The notes: generated from the letters alone by a model not told the origin. 64,000 bases of DNA from Enterobacter chuandaensis (GCF_003594915.1 NZ_QZCS01000005.1:186001-250000), one strand, 5' to 3'; positions 9,368 to 20,618 are shown, numbered from the stretch's first letter. Translations and numbers: made by a program.

Positions 9368-11424
9368 CGCTCAGTACGGCCTGGCAATGTGTCCTGCGCC
9401 AGGCCGATCAAAAAGGCATACTCCAGCGCCACCCCTTCGTAGGATTTGAATCGCCCCGATTTCCCCCCGTGTCCGGAGTCCATATCGGTACAGAGCAGCA
9501 ACAGGTTATCATCGGTCTTTAGTTCTCGCAGTTTTGCCACCCACTTAGCCGGTTCCCAGTATTGCACCTGTGAATCGTGCAATCCGGTGGTGACCAGCAT
9601 GTGCGGGTACGCTTTCGCTTCCACGTTGTCATACGGGCTGTACTCTTTCATATAGCGATAATAGGTTTCGTCCTGCGGGTTACCCCACTCTTCGAACTCC
9701 CCGGTCGTCAGCGGAATGGACTCATCGAGCATGGTGGTAACCACATCAACAAACGGAACCTGCGCAACAATGCCCTTAAAGCGATCCGGGCGCTGGTTGA
9801 TGACGGCCCCCATCAGCATTCCGCCCGCGCTGCCGCCCATGCCAAAGCAGAGCTGCGGATCGCCATAGCCTTGTTCAATCAGCGCATCGCAGACGTCGAG
9901 ATAGTCGTTGAAGGTATTTTTCTTTTTCAGGAATTTACCGTCTTCATACCAGTGCTGCCCCAGCTCGCCGCCGCCGCGAATATGGGCAATGGCGAAAACA
10001 AAGCCGCGGTCGAGCAGGCTTAATCTGCTGCTGCTGAAGTCGGCATCCATGCTGGAGCCATAGGAGCCGTAGCCGTAGACCAGGATCGGATTTTTCCCCT
10101 TCTGGAAATGTGCCTTGTGATAAACGAGTGAAACCGGCACCTCCACGCCATCGCGCGCGGTGACCCACAGGTGCTCGCTGCGGTAATTGTCGGAATCAAA
10201 GCCCTTCACTTCGGTTTGCTTAAGCACCTGGCGCTGCCCGGTGTCCATATCCAGCTCGAAGAGCGTATCCGGCGTGGTCATCGACGAGTAACCGTAGCGC
10301 AGCCGGGACGATTCAGGTTCAGGATTGAAGCCGATCCACGTGACGTAGGCCGGATCGTCGAATGCTATCCCTATCACCTCGCGCGTTTTACGGTTGATTT
10401 GCCGGATACTGGTCAGCCCCCGCTGGCGCTCCTCCACCACCAGCCAGTCGGTAAACAGCGTGAACCCTTCCAGCATTACCTGATCCCGCGCGGGAATGAG
10501 CACCTCCCACTTGCGCTCGTCGCGCACTTTGGTTTTGTAGAGGCCGAAGTTTTTGCCCTCGCGATTCGAGCGCAGATAAAAGCTGTGCTGGAAGTGATCC
10601 AGACTGTACTCGTGATCTTTGCGACGCGGCAGGAAGCAGAGCGGCTGGGCATCAGGCAGTTCGGCATCCAGCAGCAAGACTTCAGAGGTGGTGGCGCTGG
10701 CCAGAAAGATAATCACATAGTGACGCGAGGAAGTTTTATGCAGGCTGACATAAAACGTTTCATCCTTCTCTTCATAAACCAGCTCGTCATCGGCAGAGTC
10801 CGTGCCTACGGTATGGCGCCACACCTGATAAGGCAGCAGCGTGGAGGCGTGCTTTTTAACGTAGTAGACCGTCTCAGAATCGTTCGCCCAGACGAAATCC
10901 GGGGAGACGTTTTCCAGCATTTCCGGATACCAGTTGCCGGTTTCCAGATTGCGAAAACGCAGGCCGTACTGGCGACGGGAGAGATAATCCTCCGCCAGCG
11001 CCATAATGATATTGTCCGGAGAGATGGACATACCGCCCAGGGTATAAAACTCGCTGTGAGCTGCACGCTGGTTAGCATCCAGCAGAATGTCCCATTCATC
11101 CCACTCGGCGCTTAATACCGACTGTCGTTGATAAATCGGGTACTCATTGCCGGGCTCGTAAATATGGCGATAGCGATAGCCGTTTTTGGTCCAGGGCGCG
11201 GAGATGTCGCGTTGTGGAATACGCTGCACCATTTCATTCAGCAGCTGGTCCTGAAGCGCCTGCTGGCTGGCCATGACCCTGCGGCCATAGTCATTTTCCT
11301 CGTGCAGGTAGTCGAGCACCTCTGGCCGGGAACGTGAATCGTCCCGCAGCCAGTAATAGTTGTCTATACGCGTATCGCCATGCGTGGTGATCGCATAAGG
11401 AGTACGTCGGGCTTTCGGTGGCAT
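9364..11424 (-). CDS. ptrB: Oligopeptidase B (protease II)
   Basis: A 686-residue cytoplasmic serine peptidase of the prolyl oligopeptidase family (S9A) that cuts short peptides after Arg and Lys. It has an N-terminal beta-propeller and a C-terminal alpha/beta hydrolase domain with MGGSAGG (Ser about 532), [11 protein letters not shown] (Asp about 617) and SGHGGKSG (His about 652). Length and start ([17 protein letters not shown]) match the E. coli protein, so the ATG at 11424 is chosen and the 16-codon upstream extension left out. It converges on exoX. Confidence 0.96.
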   Translation of the reverse strand: MPPKARRTPYAITTHGDTRIDNYYWLRDDSRSRPEVLDYLHEENDYGRRVMASQQALQDQLLNEMVQRIPQRDISAPWTKNGYRYRHIYEPGNEYPIYQRQSVLSAEWDEWDILLDANQRAAHSEFYTLGGMSISPDNIIMALAEDYLSRRQYGLRFRNLETGNWYPEMLENVSPDFVWANDSETVYYVKKHASTLLPYQVWRHTVGTDSADDELVYEEKDETFYVSLHKTSSRHYVIIFLASATTSEVLLLDAELPDAQPLCFLPRRKDHEYSLDHFQHSFYLRSNREGKNFGLYKTKVRDERKWEVLIPARDQVMLEGFTLFTDWLVVEERQRGLTSIRQINRKTREVIGIAFDDPAYVTWIGFNPEPESSRLRYGYSSMTTPDTLFELDMDTGQRQVLKQTEVKGFDSDNYRSEHLWVTARDGVEVPVSLVYHKAHFQKGKNPILVYGYGSYGSSMDADFSSSRLSLLDRGFVFAIAHIRGGGELGQHWYEDGKFLKKKNTFNDYLDVCDALIEQGYGDPQLCFGMGGSAGGMLMGAVINQRPDRFKGIVAQVPFVDVVTTMLDESIPLTTGEFEEWGNPQDETYYRYMKEYSPYDNVEAKAYPHMLVTTGLHDSQVQYWEPAKWVAKLRELKTDDNLLLLCTDMDSGHGGKSGRFKSYEGVALEYAFLIGLAQDTLPGRTER

Positions 11425-11509
11425 GTCATCATTCTTTTGAGTTTTACACCCTATAAGGTTGGCAAAACCCACGCATGATGCAAGCGAAACATGACCATGA
11501 GGGCGCGAG

Positions 11510-12160
11510 TTAGCCCTGTAGCGCCTGTTTTTGCTCCCGGATATCTTTTTCTATCCCCTCGCGCACATCCTGAGGGATCTTCAGCGCGTCGCCGAGGGCG
11601 TTGAGATAGCTGCGCTCCATAAAGTGATCGATATCTATGGCGGCACAGCTAAGGAAATAGAGCTCCAGCGCCTCTTCCTCATTTTTCACGCTCAGTGCCA
11701 GACGCTGCGGATCGAGCGGCTGCTCAATGGCCTGCGCCACCAGCGTTCTGCCCTGCTCTTCAACACCCGCCTCGCGCAGCTGCTGTTCGATAGCCGCTCT
11801 TTCATTATCATCAATGTGCCCGTCGCTTTTCGCGGCAAACACCAGCGCCAGGATGAGCCGCTCCGTGCGCAGGTCCAGCGGCGAAGTCTCCTCCCCAAAG
11901 TGGGGTTCATCGCGGTGCGCTGCCCGCACCTTGTCCTTATATTTGTTCCACAGCACGGTGCCGGCGATAGCGCCGCCCCCGGCCAGCAGCGCGCCGGTAC
12001 CGTACTTCGCCAGAAGCTTGCGTGAGGATTTATTGGCAACCAGCAGCCCTGCCAGCCCACCGAGCGCCCCCGGCACCAGCAGCTTGCTCAGCCCCTGGTC
12101 GCCGGAACCTGACGTTTTCTGCCCTAACATGGATTGCAGTTGATTTAACAAGCCTGACAT
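11510..12160 (-). CDS. yebE: YebE, DUF533/TerB-like inner membrane protein
   Basis: A 216-residue protein with an N-terminal region [14 protein letters not shown], a glycine-rich membrane segment ([15 protein letters not shown], then [19 protein letters not shown]) and a helical TerB-like C-terminal domain. The role is unknown; in E. coli yebE is known to be induced through CpxR, but no clear CpxR box was recognised here. The ATG at 12160 follows GAGGGAAACC, a proper ribosome site; the upstream GTG is rejected. It lies between ptrB and the divergent purT. Confidence 0.88.
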   Translation of the reverse strand: MSGLLNQLQSMLGQKTSGSGDQGLSKLLVPGALGGLAGLLVANKSSRKLLAKYGTGALLAGGGAIAGTVLWNKYKDKVRAAHRDEPHFGEETSPLDLRTERLILALVFAAKSDGHIDDNERAAIEQQLREAGVEEQGRTLVAQAIEQPLDPQRLALSVKNEEEALELYFLSCAAIDIDHFMERSYLNALGDALKIPQDVREGIEKDIREQKQALQG

Positions 12161-12274
12161 GGTTTCCCTCACTTAACGGTTAACATGTTACCCAGCGTAA
12201 GCGAGCAGGCGTCAGGAAATGTCCATCAAGCCTAAAGAAGCGCAAATTTCTTATCCACCCATTTGCCCTGCGCA

Positions 12275-12303
12275 AGACAGACGCAAACGTTTTCGTTTAT
12301 ACT
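12275..12303 (+). promoter_or_regulatory. purT promoter with PurR operator
   Basis: ACGCAAACGTTTTCGT at 12281-12296 is a 15/16 match to the PurR palindrome ACGCAAACGTTTGCGT. It lies immediately before a TATACT -10 box (12298-12303) and after a weak -35 (AAGACA), so PurR with hypoxanthine or guanine bound would block polymerase. Confidence 0.9.
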
Positions 12304-12330
12304 GCGCGCATCTTTTTCAGGGGGAATGTT

Positions 12331-13509
12331 ATGACTCGTTTAGGAACCGCGCTGCGCCCTGCGGCGACGCGCGTGATGCTGTTGGGATCGGGCGAGCTGG
12401 GTAAAGAAGTTGCCATTGAGTGCCAGCGTTTAGGTGTGGAAGTGATTGCCGTAGACCGCTACGCCGACGCGCCCGCCATGCACGTTGCCCATCGTTCTTA
12501 TGTGATTAACATGCTGGACGGTGATGCCCTGCGTACGCTCATTGCACAGGAGAAACCGGATTTTGTTGTGCCGGAAATTGAAGCTATCGCAACCGATACG
12601 CTGATCGCCCTTGAGCAGGAAGGCCAGCGCGTGGTGCCCTGTGCCAAAGCGGCAAAACTGACCATGAACCGTGAAGGCATTCGCCGCCTGGCAGCAGAAG
12701 AGCTGGGACTGCCCACCTCAGGCTACCGTTTTGCGGGCGATAAAGCCGCATTCCTGCAGGCCGTTGAAGAGATTGGCTACCCGTGCATCATTAAGCCGGT
12801 GATGAGCTCTTCCGGAAAAGGGCAAAGCTTTATCCGCGACAGCAGCACGCTGGACAGCGCATGGGATTATGCGCAACAGGGTGGCCGTGCCGGGGCCGGT
12901 CGCGTCATTGTCGAAGGCGTGGTGAAGTTTGATTTCGAAATCACTCTGCTCACCGTCAGCGCCGTGGACGGCGTCCATTTCTGCGACCCGATCGGTCACC
13001 GTCAGGAAGATGGCGATTACCGCGAATCCTGGCAGCCGCAGCAGATGAGCGCCCTGGCGCTGGAGCGTGCCCGGGAGATCGCCCGTAAAACCGTTCTGGC
13101 CCTGGGCGGTTACGGCCTGTTCGGCGTGGAGCTGTTCGTCTGCGGTGACGAGGTGATTTTCAGCGAAGTCTCCCCGCGCCCGCATGACACCGGCATGGTC
13201 ACGCTGATTTCGCAGGATCTCTCCGAGTTCGCCCTGCACGTGCGCGCCTTCCTTGGGCTGCCGGTTGGCGGCATCCGTCAGTACGGCCCGGCGGCGTCTG
13301 CGGTGATCCTGCCGCAGCTGACCAGCCAGAATGTGACGTTTGATAACGTCGAAGGTGCGGTTGGCGCAGGCCTGCAGGTCCGTCTGTTCGGCAAGCCGGA
13401 GATCGATGGCACCCGTCGTCTGGGCGTGGCGTTAGCCACCGGGGATAGCGTTGACGAAGCCGTGGCAAGAGCAAAAGCGGCGGCTGCGAACGTTAAGGTA
13501 GCAGGATAA
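12331..13509 (+). CDS. purT: Formate-dependent GAR transformylase PurT
   Basis: PurT makes formylglycinamide ribonucleotide from GAR, formate and ATP, the folate-free third step of purine synthesis. The 392-residue ATP-grasp enzyme shows [17 protein letters not shown] near residue 20, the [16 protein letters not shown] nucleotide loop and the metal-binding [20 protein letters not shown]. The ATG at 12331 follows GGGGGAATGTT. A PurR-controlled promoter lies 28 nt upstream and a strong terminator follows the stop codon, so it is a single-gene unit. Confidence 0.97.
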   Translation: MTRLGTALRPAATRVMLLGSGELGKEVAIECQRLGVEVIAVDRYADAPAMHVAHRSYVINMLDGDALRTLIAQEKPDFVVPEIEAIATDTLIALEQEGQRVVPCAKAAKLTMNREGIRRLAAEELGLPTSGYRFAGDKAAFLQAVEEIGYPCIIKPVMSSSGKGQSFIRDSSTLDSAWDYAQQGGRAGAGRVIVEGVVKFDFEITLLTVSAVDGVHFCDPIGHRQEDGDYRESWQPQQMSALALERAREIARKTVLALGGYGLFGVELFVCGDEVIFSEVSPRPHDTGMVTLISQDLSEFALHVRAFLGLPVGGIRQYGPAASAVILPQLTSQNVTFDNVEGAVGAGLQVRLFGKPEIDGTRRLGVALATGDSVDEAVARAKAAAANVKVAG

Positions 13510-13510
13510 A

Positions 13511-13536
13511 AAAAACGGGCCGAAAGGCCCGTTTTT
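13511..13536. terminator. Bidirectional terminator between purT and eda
   Basis: A perfect 11-bp inverted repeat, AAAAACGGGCC with GGCCCGTTTTT around a GAAA loop, sits between the converging purT and eda and has T-runs on both strands. Confidence 0.93.
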
Positions 13537-13551
13537 CATGCTGAGAATGAG

Positions 13552-14193
13552 TTACTGCTTCGCGCCTTCAACCGCTTCGCGAGCCAGTTTCGTGATGCGA
13601 TCCCAGTCGCCCGCTTCCAGCGCATCCGCCGGAACCAGCCATGAACCGCCGATGCACAGCACGCTTTTCAGCGCCAGGTAGTCACGGTAGTTGGCCGGAG
13701 AGATACCGCCCGTCGGGCAGAAGCGTACCTGAGAGAATGGACCCGCAATTGCCTGCAGCGCTTTGGTGCCGCCGTTCGCTTCAGCCGGGAAGAATTTGAA
13801 CTCTTTCAGACCGTAGTCCATGCCCAGCATCAGCTCAGAAACGGTGCTGATACCCGGGATGAGAGGAATAGTGCCTTCGGTTGCTGCTTTCAGCAGCGGT
13901 TCGGTCAGGCCCGGGCTGATAGCGAACTGTGCGCCCGCTTCGGTCACGTCCGCCAGCTGCTGCGCGTTGAGAACGGTACCTGCACCGATGATAGCGTCCG
14001 GCACTTCTTTAGCGATGGCGCGAATGGCATCCATTGCGCAGGCGGTACGCAGGGTCACTTCCAGAACGCGAACGCCGCCCGCAACCAGCGCTTTCGCCAT
14101 TGGCACAGCGTGCTCCAGCTTGTTTACCACGATAACCGGCACGACAGGGCCAGTGGTCAGGATTGCTTCTGCACTTGTTTTCCAGTTTTTCAT
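13552..14193 (-). CDS. eda: KHG/KDPG aldolase
   Basis: Eda splits 2-keto-3-deoxy-6-phosphogluconate into pyruvate and glyceraldehyde 3-phosphate, the last step of the Entner-Doudoroff path. The 213-residue product has the catalytic Glu in [10 protein letters not shown] (about residue 45) and the Schiff-base Lys in [13 protein letters not shown] (about 133). The ATG at 14193 matches the family length and follows GAGAGAG. It lies 39 nt after edd with no terminator seen between, so edd-eda is an operon. Confidence 0.97.
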   Translation of the reverse strand: MKNWKTSAEAILTTGPVVPVIVVNKLEHAVPMAKALVAGGVRVLEVTLRTACAMDAIRAIAKEVPDAIIGAGTVLNAQQLADVTEAGAQFAISPGLTEPLLKAATEGTIPLIPGISTVSELMLGMDYGLKEFKFFPAEANGGTKALQAIAGPFSQVRFCPTGGISPANYRDYLALKSVLCIGGSWLVPADALEAGDWDRITKLAREAVEGAKQ

Positions 14194-14232
14194 CAGAGTT
14201 CTCTCTCGCCAGATCGTTAAAATCAAGTCGTC

Positions 14233-16044
14233 TTAAAACGTAATACAGGTTGCGCCCTGCTCCGCACCGGAGAGTTTCTCACGCAGCGCGCTGAACATTT
14301 CGCGTCCGGTCCCCACGCGCGATGCGCTCAGGTCAGGAATATGGGGCTGACGTGCCGCCAGCTCGGCGTCATCCACCAGCAGGGTTAACTCACCTGTCTG
14401 GCCGTTCACGCGGATCATGTCACCGTCGCGCACTTTTGCCAGCAAACCGCCGTCGTAGGCTTCCGGCGTGACGTGGATGGCAGAAGGCACTTTACCGGAT
14501 GCCCCGGAGAGGCGTCCATCGGTCACTAACGCAATTTTGAAACGGCGGTCCAATAATACACCAAGTGGTGGCATAAGTTTATGTAATTCTGGCATGCCGT
14601 TCGCTTTTGGCCCCTGATGACGCACCACCACCACACAGTCTTTATCAAGCAGACCGGCGTCAAAGGCGGGCAACACGTCATGCTGGCTTTCAAACACCAC
14701 CGCCGGAGCCTCAATAACCTGGTTCTCTTCCGGTACGGCAGAGGTCTTCATCACCGCACGACCAAGGTTGCCGCTCAGTACTTTGGTGCCGCCGTGAGGA
14801 GAGAACGGTTTGTCGAAGGTGGCAATTACCTGCGCATCAAGAGACGCGCTTGCCCCGTCGCGCCAGTCCAGCTCGCCGTTGTTCAGCCACGGCTCCAGGG
14901 TGTAGCGCTTAAGGCCAAAGCCCGCTACGGTGTTGACATCCTCATGCAGCAGACCGCCTTTCAGCAGCTCGCGCATCAGCACCGGCACGCCGCCCGCGGC
15001 CTGGAAGTGGTTGATATCAGCCGGGCCGTTCGGGTACAGGCGCGCCATCAGCGGCACCACGGAGGAGATATCGGAGAAATCATCCCAGTTGATCAGGATG
15101 CCCGCCGCACGCGCCATCGCCACCAGGTGCATGGTGTGGTTGGTTGAACCGCCGGTCGCCAGCAGCGCAACGATACCGTTGACGATGACTTTTTCATCGA
15201 CCATTTTGCCCATCGGCATCCATTCGTTGCCGTTTCCGGTCAGACGCGTCACCTGACGAGCCGCCGCTTCGGTCAGCGCCTGGCGCAGCGGCGCATCCGG
15301 CTGGATGAAGGATGAGCCCGGAAGCTGCATCCCCATAAACTCCACCACCATCTGGTTGGTGTTGGCCGTACCGTAGAACGTACAGGTTCCTGGCGCATGG
15401 TAGGACGCGGCTTCGGCTTCCAGCAGCGCCTGACGATCGGCTTTGCCTTCCGCATACAACTGGCGAATACGCACTTTTTCTTTGTTCGGCAGACCGCTGG
15501 CCATCGGGCCGGATGGCACGAAGATCGCAGGCAGGTGACCAAACGACAGCGCCGCCATCACCAGGCCCGGAACAATCTTGTCGCACACGCCGAGATACAG
15601 CGCGCCATCAAACATGTTGTGTGACAGCCCCACCGCCGCAGACATCGCAATCACTTCCCGGCTCAGCAACGAGAGCTCCATACCGTCCTGCCCCTGCGTC
15701 ACGCCGTCGCACATGGCCGGGACGCCGCCCGCCACCTGCCCCACGGCATTCACGCTGTGCAGCGCTTGGCGAATGATGTTGGGATAAACCTCATACGGCT
15801 GGTGTGCGGAAAGCATATCGTTATAGGAGGTAATGATAGCGATATTGTTACGCAACATGCTTTTCAGCGAGGCTTTATCATCGGGCTGGCAAGCAGCGAA
15901 GCCGTGCGCCAGGTTCCCGCAGGCCAGCTGAGATCGGTGGACGGTGTTGCTCTTCGCCTGTTCAATGCGGGCGAGGTAGGCCGAACGGGTCTCTTTCGAG
16001 CGCTCGATAATGCGTTGTGTTACGCGTAACAATACAGGATTCAT
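14233..16044 (-). CDS. edd: 6-phosphogluconate dehydratase
   Basis: Edd converts 6-phosphogluconate to KDPG, the first committed Entner-Doudoroff step. It is a 603-residue iron-sulfur enzyme of the IlvD/Edd family; the cluster cysteines lie in [11 protein letters not shown] (about residue 154) and [12 protein letters not shown] (about 221), with a third in GGVPAMCDG. The ATG follows AAAGGAGC. Transcription comes from the 235-nt zwf-edd spacer, which holds a GntR-type operator, a candidate promoter and a terminator hairpin. Confidence 0.97.
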   Translation of the reverse strand: MNPVLLRVTQRIIERSKETRSAYLARIEQAKSNTVHRSQLACGNLAHGFAACQPDDKASLKSMLRNNIAIITSYNDMLSAHQPYEVYPNIIRQALHSVNAVGQVAGGVPAMCDGVTQGQDGMELSLLSREVIAMSAAVGLSHNMFDGALYLGVCDKIVPGLVMAALSFGHLPAIFVPSGPMASGLPNKEKVRIRQLYAEGKADRQALLEAEAASYHAPGTCTFYGTANTNQMVVEFMGMQLPGSSFIQPDAPLRQALTEAAARQVTRLTGNGNEWMPMGKMVDEKVIVNGIVALLATGGSTNHTMHLVAMARAAGILINWDDFSDISSVVPLMARLYPNGPADINHFQAAGGVPVLMRELLKGGLLHEDVNTVAGFGLKRYTLEPWLNNGELDWRDGASASLDAQVIATFDKPFSPHGGTKVLSGNLGRAVMKTSAVPEENQVIEAPAVVFESQHDVLPAFDAGLLDKDCVVVVRHQGPKANGMPELHKLMPPLGVLLDRRFKIALVTDGRLSGASGKVPSAIHVTPEAYDGGLLAKVRDGDMIRVNGQTGELTLLVDDAELAARQPHIPDLSASRVGTGREMFSALREKLSGAEQGATCITF

Positions 16045-16163
16045 AAAAGCTCCTTTAATTTATCTGTCCGGGCTCGGGAGTTTACAAAGTCGCTGGCGGT
16101 TGTTAACAACGCTGAAACGCTTGCTGTCCGGAGCTCAGGGGCAAAATCACTTCCGGCAGTGTA

Positions 16164-16200
16164 ATAAAAAAAGCCCCGCGGGTGAATCCACGCGGAGCTT
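16164..16200 (-). terminator. Terminator hairpin downstream of zwf, in the edd leader
   Basis: On the minus strand a ten-position stem with one mismatch (AAGCTCCGCG with CGCGGGGCTT) and a 10-nt loop is followed by seven T. It would end zwf transcripts about 80 nt after the stop codon, but lies 120 nt before the edd start codon and next to the candidate edd promoter. Confidence 0.75.
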
Positions 16201-16203
16201 AAA

Positions 16204-16253
16204 AGTATAAAAATTGTGCCACTAGCTGTGTTAGATCATGTTACCGGTAAAAT
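16204..16253 (-). promoter_or_regulatory. Candidate edd promoter with GntR-type operator
   Basis: ATGTTACCGGTAAAAT at 16238-16253 matches the GntR palindrome ATGTTA-N4-TAACAT with one mismatch. On the minus strand a TATACT -10 box occupies 16209-16204, with only a weak -35. This agrees with gluconate induction of edd-eda through GntR known in E. coli. The start point would fall around 16197, inside the hairpin. Confidence 0.6.
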
Positions 16254-16278
16254 AACACCTTCGGGCTAGAGGATTATC

Positions 16279-17754
16279 TTACTCAAACTCGTTCCAGGAG
16301 CGGCCATCACGGGTGATCATCGCCACGGAGGCGACAGGCCCCCAGGTGCCCGCCTGATACGGTTTTGGCGCATCCTGATCGGCAGCCCAGGCTTCGGTGA
16401 TGGAGTCGACCCATTTCCACGCCTCTTCCACTTCATCGCGACGCACAAACAGCGCCTGGATACCGCGCATGGTTTCCAGCAGCAGACGCTCGTAGGCATC
16501 GGCCAGGTGCGTCTGGTTGAAGGTTTCGGAGTAGCTCAGATCCAGCTTGGTGGTCTGCAGGTTGTGCTTGTGATCCAGGCCCGGCACTTTGTTCAGGATC
16601 TGGATATCCACCCCTTCGTCCGGCTGCAGACGAATGGTCAGTTTGTTCTGCGGCAGCTCCTGCCAGGACTCTTTAAACAGGTTCAGCTCAGGGTTTTTGA
16701 AGTAAACGACAACTTCAGAGCATTTGGCTGGCAGACGTTTACCGGTACGCAGGTAGAAAGGCACACCCGCCCAACGCCAGTCGTCGATATCCACGCGGAT
16801 TGCCACAAAGGTCTCGGTGTTGCTGGACTTGTTCGCGCCCTCTTCTTCCAGGTAGCCCGGCACTTTTTTGCCTTGCGCAAACCCGGCGGTGTACTGACCG
16901 CGAACGGTCTTCTCGCGCACGTTGGAGCGGTCAATGCGGCGCAACGACTTCAGCACTTTCACTTTGGCGTCGCGGATGCTGTCAGCCGTCAGGTCAGACG
17001 GTGGAGACATGGCAATCATGCACAGAATTTGCAGCAGGTGGTTCTGAATCATGTCGCGCATCTGGCCGGCCTGGTCAAAGTAACCCCAGCGACCTTCAAT
17101 CCCCACCTCTTCCGCCACGGTAATTTCCACGTGGTCGATAGTACGGTTGTCCCAGTTATTCACAAACAGGGAGTTAGCGAAACGCAGCGCCAGCAGGTTC
17201 AGTACCGTTTCTTTACCCAGATAGTGGTCAATACGGTAGACCTGGCACTCTTCAAAGAACTCGCCCACCTGGTCGTTGATTTCACGCGAGGTTGCCAGCG
17301 ACGTACCCAGCGGCTTCTCCATCACCACGCGCGCCGGTTTGGCGTTCAGTTTGGCTTCGCCCAAACCTTTGCAGATGGCGCCGAAGGTGCTTGGCGGCAT
17401 AGCGAAATAGTTGATGGTGACACGATTTTTCTGATCCAGCATGGCACCCAGGCGGGAAAATGCGCTGACGTCATTGACGTCCAGGTTGCAGAAATCGAGA
17501 CGACCGCTCAGGGTATCCCACAAACTTTCATCAATTTTTTCCTTCATGAAAGTTTCGAGCGCCTCGCGGACGACTTTGGTATAAGCGTCCTTGTCCCAGT
17601 CGGCGCGACCAACACCCAGGATACGGGTATCCGGATGAATTTGGCCCGCTTTCTCCAGTTGATACAGGGAAGGCAGCAATTTCCGGCGTGCAAGATCGCC
17701 TTTCGCGCCGAAAATGACCAGGTCACATGCCTGGGCTGTTTGCGTTACCGCCAT
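16279..17754 (-). CDS. zwf: Glucose-6-phosphate 1-dehydrogenase
   Basis: Zwf oxidises glucose 6-phosphate with NADP, feeding the pentose phosphate and Entner-Doudoroff paths. The 491-residue product shows the dinucleotide motif [13 protein letters not shown] near residue 15 and the substrate-site motif RIDHYLGKE near 178. The ATG at 17754 (MAVTQTAQ) matches the family; a 49-codon upstream extension runs through the promoter sites and is rejected. Upstream are a HexR operator and a MarA/SoxS/Rob box. edd-eda follow on the same strand and hexR is divergent. Confidence 0.97.
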   Translation of the reverse strand: MAVTQTAQACDLVIFGAKGDLARRKLLPSLYQLEKAGQIHPDTRILGVGRADWDKDAYTKVVREALETFMKEKIDESLWDTLSGRLDFCNLDVNDVSAFSRLGAMLDQKNRVTINYFAMPPSTFGAICKGLGEAKLNAKPARVVMEKPLGTSLATSREINDQVGEFFEECQVYRIDHYLGKETVLNLLALRFANSLFVNNWDNRTIDHVEITVAEEVGIEGRWGYFDQAGQMRDMIQNHLLQILCMIAMSPPSDLTADSIRDAKVKVLKSLRRIDRSNVREKTVRGQYTAGFAQGKKVPGYLEEEGANKSSNTETFVAIRVDIDDWRWAGVPFYLRTGKRLPAKCSEVVVYFKNPELNLFKESWQELPQNKLTIRLQPDEGVDIQILNKVPGLDHKHNLQTTKLDLSYSETFNQTHLADAYERLLLETMRGIQALFVRRDEVEEAWKWVDSITEAWAADQDAPKPYQAGTWGPVASVAMITRDGRSWNEFE

Positions 17755-17800
17755 GTCATTCTCCTCAGTTGGATCACCTGGTACTTCTGCCAGGTATCGT

Positions 17801-17815
17801 TGTAATTTTATTACA
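17801..17815. promoter_or_regulatory. HexR operator of zwf
   Basis: TGTAATTTTATTACA is an exact match to the HexR palindrome TGTAAT-WWW-ATTACA. It sits 47-61 nt before the zwf start codon and the HexR gene is divergently encoded next to it. KDPG releases HexR in characterised species. Confidence 0.88.
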
Positions 17816-17856
17816 ATGCACTGTACTGCTTTTACGTCATTCCCGAAACCATTAGC

Positions 17857-17875
17857 GCTTATCGTCTCGTGCGAT
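17857..17875 (-). promoter_or_regulatory. MarA/SoxS/Rob box upstream of zwf
   Basis: The minus strand reads ATCGCACGAGACGATAAGC, agreeing with the marbox consensus AYnGCACnnWnnRYYAAAY at all but three defined positions and closely resembling the functional E. coli zwf marbox. It explains induction of zwf by superoxide stress. Confidence 0.72.
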
Positions 17876-18113
17876 ACGGCGAATTTTCGCGCTTTAGCCA
17901 ATTACGGCGGAGTAATGACGCAACAGCCGTCGATAATTTGCGCAACAGGGTCATAGCAAAACCCGACATCGATCAAGTAATGAAAAAAAACAACAACATT
18001 ATCTTGTCGACTGTTACCCTTTATGGAAGCCACAGGGGTAATATCGGCTAAATCGAATCAAGATTTCATCTATAAATGAAATCGTTTCCACCCCCATGAG
18101 CGCCCTGTTAACA

Positions 18114-18983
18114 ATGAACATGCTTGAAAAAATCCAGTTTCAACTGGAACACCTTAGCAAATCCGAGCGAAAAGTGGCTGAAGTCATTCTGGCCTCTCCC
18201 GCTCAGGCGATTCATTCAAGCATCGCCGCTCTGGCTCAGGAAGCGGGCGTCAGTGAACCGACGGTCAACCGCTTCTGCCGCAGCCTGGAAACGCGCGGCT
18301 TTCCCGATTTTAAACTGCATCTGGCACAAAGTCTGGCAAACGGCACCCCTTATGTTAATCGCAATGTGGATGAAGACGACAGCGTAGATGCCTATACGGC
18401 AAAAATATTTGAGTCGGCCATGGCCACGCTTGACCACGTTCGCCAGTCTCTGGATATGAGTTCCGTGAATCGCGCGGTGGATTTGCTCACCCAGGCCAAG
18501 CGCATTGCCTTCTTCGGTCTTGGCTCGTCAGCCGCCGTGGCGCACGACGCCATGAACAAATTCTTCCGCTTTAACGTGCCGGTTATTTATTCAGATGACA
18601 TTGTGCTGCAACGCATGAGCTGTATGAATTGCAGTGAAGATGACGTCGTGGTACTGATTTCGCACACTGGCCGCACGAAAAGTCAGGTTGAGCTGGCGCA
18701 ACTGGCCCGTGAAAACGATGCCATGGTGATCGCCCTCACCACCGCCGGCACGCCGCTGGCGCGAGAGGCGACCCTCGCCATTACGCTGGACGTACCTGAG
18801 GATACCGACATGTATATGCCAATGGTGTCCCGTCTGGCGCAGCTCACGGTAATCGACGTGCTGGCGACCGGCTTTACCTTACGCCGGGGCGCAAAATTCC
18901 GAGATAACTTGAAGCGAGTCAAGGAAGCGCTGAAGGAATCGCGTTTTGATAAAGAATTGCTTATAAAGAGCGATGTTCCCTGA
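18114..18983 (+). CDS. hexR: HexR, RpiR-family regulator of central carbon metabolism
   Basis: A 289-residue repressor with an N-terminal HTH_6 domain (EAGVSEPTVNRFCRSLETRGFPDFK segment, about residues 45-75) and a C-terminal SIS sugar-phosphate domain (FFGLGSSAAVAHDA and LISHTGRTKSQVELA). HexR represses zwf and related genes until KDPG binds. The start at 18114 (MNMLEKIQFQ) follows the E. coli protein, although neither it nor the ATG at 18096 has a strong ribosome site. It is divergent from zwf, whose promoter holds the HexR operator. Confidence 0.94.
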   Translation: MNMLEKIQFQLEHLSKSERKVAEVILASPAQAIHSSIAALAQEAGVSEPTVNRFCRSLETRGFPDFKLHLAQSLANGTPYVNRNVDEDDSVDAYTAKIFESAMATLDHVRQSLDMSSVNRAVDLLTQAKRIAFFGLGSSAAVAHDAMNKFFRFNVPVIYSDDIVLQRMSCMNCSEDDVVVLISHTGRTKSQVELAQLARENDAMVIALTTAGTPLAREATLAITLDVPEDTDMYMPMVSRLAQLTVIDVLATGFTLRRGAKFRDNLKRVKEALKESRFDKELLIKSDVP

Positions 18984-19122
18984 AAGTAGATAACGAAGAC
19001 GTAACCCATAATTAGATGTAACGATTTCCGGCATTCGGCCCCCTCTTTGCTGCCTTGCAGCAGATGAAGGCCGATTCAATGTTCACGCAACACCAAAGTT
19101 GTTTCAGTCAACGGAGTATTAC

Positions 19123-20565
19123 ATGTCCAGAAGGCTTCGCAGAACCAAGATCGTCACCACCTTAGGCCCGGCCACCGATCGCGATAATAACCTCGAAAAG
19201 ATTATCGCCGCTGGCGCCAACGTGGTACGTATGAACTTCTCACACGGTACGCCAGAAGACCATAAATTACGTGCCGATAAAGTGCGTGAGATCGCAGCAA
19301 AACTGGGCCGCCACGTTGCCATTCTTGGTGACCTGCAGGGTCCTAAAATTCGCGTATCGACCTTTAAAGAGGGGAAAGTTTTCCTCAATATCGGCGACAA
19401 ATTCCTGCTGGATGCCAACCTGGGCAAAGGTGAAGGCGATAAAGAGAAAGTCGGGATCGACTATAAAGGCCTGCCGGCTGACGTGGTGCCTGGCGATATC
19501 CTGCTGCTCGACGACGGCCGCGTACAGCTGAAGGTGCTGGAAGTTCAGGGCATGAAAGTGTTCACCGAAGTCACCGTCGGCGGCCCGCTCTCCAACAATA
19601 AAGGCATCAACAAACTGGGCGGCGGCCTCTCTGCGGAAGCGCTGACCGATAAAGACAAAGCGGACATCGTAACGGCTGCGCTGATCGGCGTCGACTACCT
19701 TGCCGTCTCTTTCCCGCGCTGCGGCGAAGATCTGAACTATGCGCGCCGTCTGGCACGTGACGCAGGCTGCGATGCCAAAATCGTTGCCAAAGTTGAACGT
19801 GCGGAAGCCGTGTGCGATCAGGATGCGATGGACGACGTGATTCTGGCGTCTGACGTGGTAATGGTTGCGCGCGGTGACCTGGGCGTGGAAATCGGCGATC
19901 CTGAGCTGGTCGGTATCCAGAAAGCGCTGATCCGTCGCGCGCGTCAGCTGAACCGCGCGGTGATCACCGCCACCCAGATGATGGAATCCATGATCACCAA
20001 CCCAATGCCAACCCGTGCGGAAGTGATGGACGTCGCGAACGCCGTGCTGGACGGTACCGATGCGGTGATGCTGTCTGCAGAAACCGCGGCGGGCCAGTAT
20101 CCGGCAGAAACCGTGGCCGCGATGGCGCGCGTCTGTCTGGGCGCTGAGAAGATCCCAAGCATCAACGTCTCTAAACACCGTCTGGACGTGCAGTTCGACA
20201 ATGTGGAAGAAGCGATTGCGATGTCTGCCATGTACGCTGCTAACCACCTGAAAGGCGTTACGGCGATCATTACCATGACCGAATCCGGCCGTACCGCGCT
20301 GATGACTTCCCGTATCAGCTCTGGCCTGCCAATCTTCGCTATGTCCCGTCACGAGCGCACGTTGAACCTGACGGCGCTGTATCGCGGTGTTACCCCGGTA
20401 CACTTCGACAGCACCAATGACGGCGTAGCCGCGGCGCACGATGCCGTAAACCTGCTGCGCGACAAAGGTTACCTGGTATCCGGTGATATCGTCATTGTGA
20501 CCCAGGGTGATGTAATGAGCACCATCGGCTCAACCAATACCACCCGCGTAATGACCGTAGAGTAA
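19123..20565 (+). CDS. pykA: Pyruvate kinase II
   Basis: PykA makes pyruvate and ATP from phosphoenolpyruvate and ADP. The 480-residue product has [12 protein letters not shown] near residue 8, the substrate-loop motif [19 protein letters not shown] and the C-terminal effector domain ending TRVMTVE. The ATG at 19123 follows CGGAGT; eight upstream in-frame codons are excluded by family length. The 139-nt gap to hexR has no recognised operator. A hairpin terminator follows. Confidence 0.97.
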   Translation: MSRRLRRTKIVTTLGPATDRDNNLEKIIAAGANVVRMNFSHGTPEDHKLRADKVREIAAKLGRHVAILGDLQGPKIRVSTFKEGKVFLNIGDKFLLDANLGKGEGDKEKVGIDYKGLPADVVPGDILLLDDGRVQLKVLEVQGMKVFTEVTVGGPLSNNKGINKLGGGLSAEALTDKDKADIVTAALIGVDYLAVSFPRCGEDLNYARRLARDAGCDAKIVAKVERAEAVCDQDAMDDVILASDVVMVARGDLGVEIGDPELVGIQKALIRRARQLNRAVITATQMMESMITNPMPTRAEVMDVANAVLDGTDAVMLSAETAAGQYPAETVAAMARVCLGAEKIPSINVSKHRLDVQFDNVEEAIAMSAMYAANHLKGVTAIITMTESGRTALMTSRISSGLPIFAMSRHERTLNLTALYRGVTPVHFDSTNDGVAAAHDAVNLLRDKGYLVSGDIVIVTQGDVMSTIGSTNTTRVMTVE

Positions 20566-20572
20566 GATCCGA

Positions 20573-20618
20573 TCCCCTCTCCCCGATGGGGAGAGGGACA
20601 GGGTTAGGGGTTGTTTTT
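20573..20618 (+). terminator. Terminator after pykA
   Basis: An 11-bp inverted repeat (TCCCCTCTCCCC / GGGGAGAGGGA) is followed after a G-rich stretch by a seven-T run ending at the lpxM stop codon. The CCCTCTCCCC...GGGGAGAGGG...AGGG pattern resembles a repeat family common after genes in Enterobacter and Klebsiella. Confidence 0.65.

Noticed and set aside
12184..12204. Possible CpxR box before yebE
   Set aside because: GTAA-type words occur, but their spacing does not fit GTAAA-N5-GTAAA.
16507..17805. A 432-codon open frame on the plus strand opposite zwf
   Set aside because: It is exactly antisense to zwf with codon phase that makes stops rare in G+C-rich genes. No ribosome site and a composition of Gln/His/Arg typical of a shadow frame.
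18030..18095. Palindromic GAAATCGTTTC before hexR as a KdgR or HexR operator
   Set aside because: Too short and does not match either consensus well.
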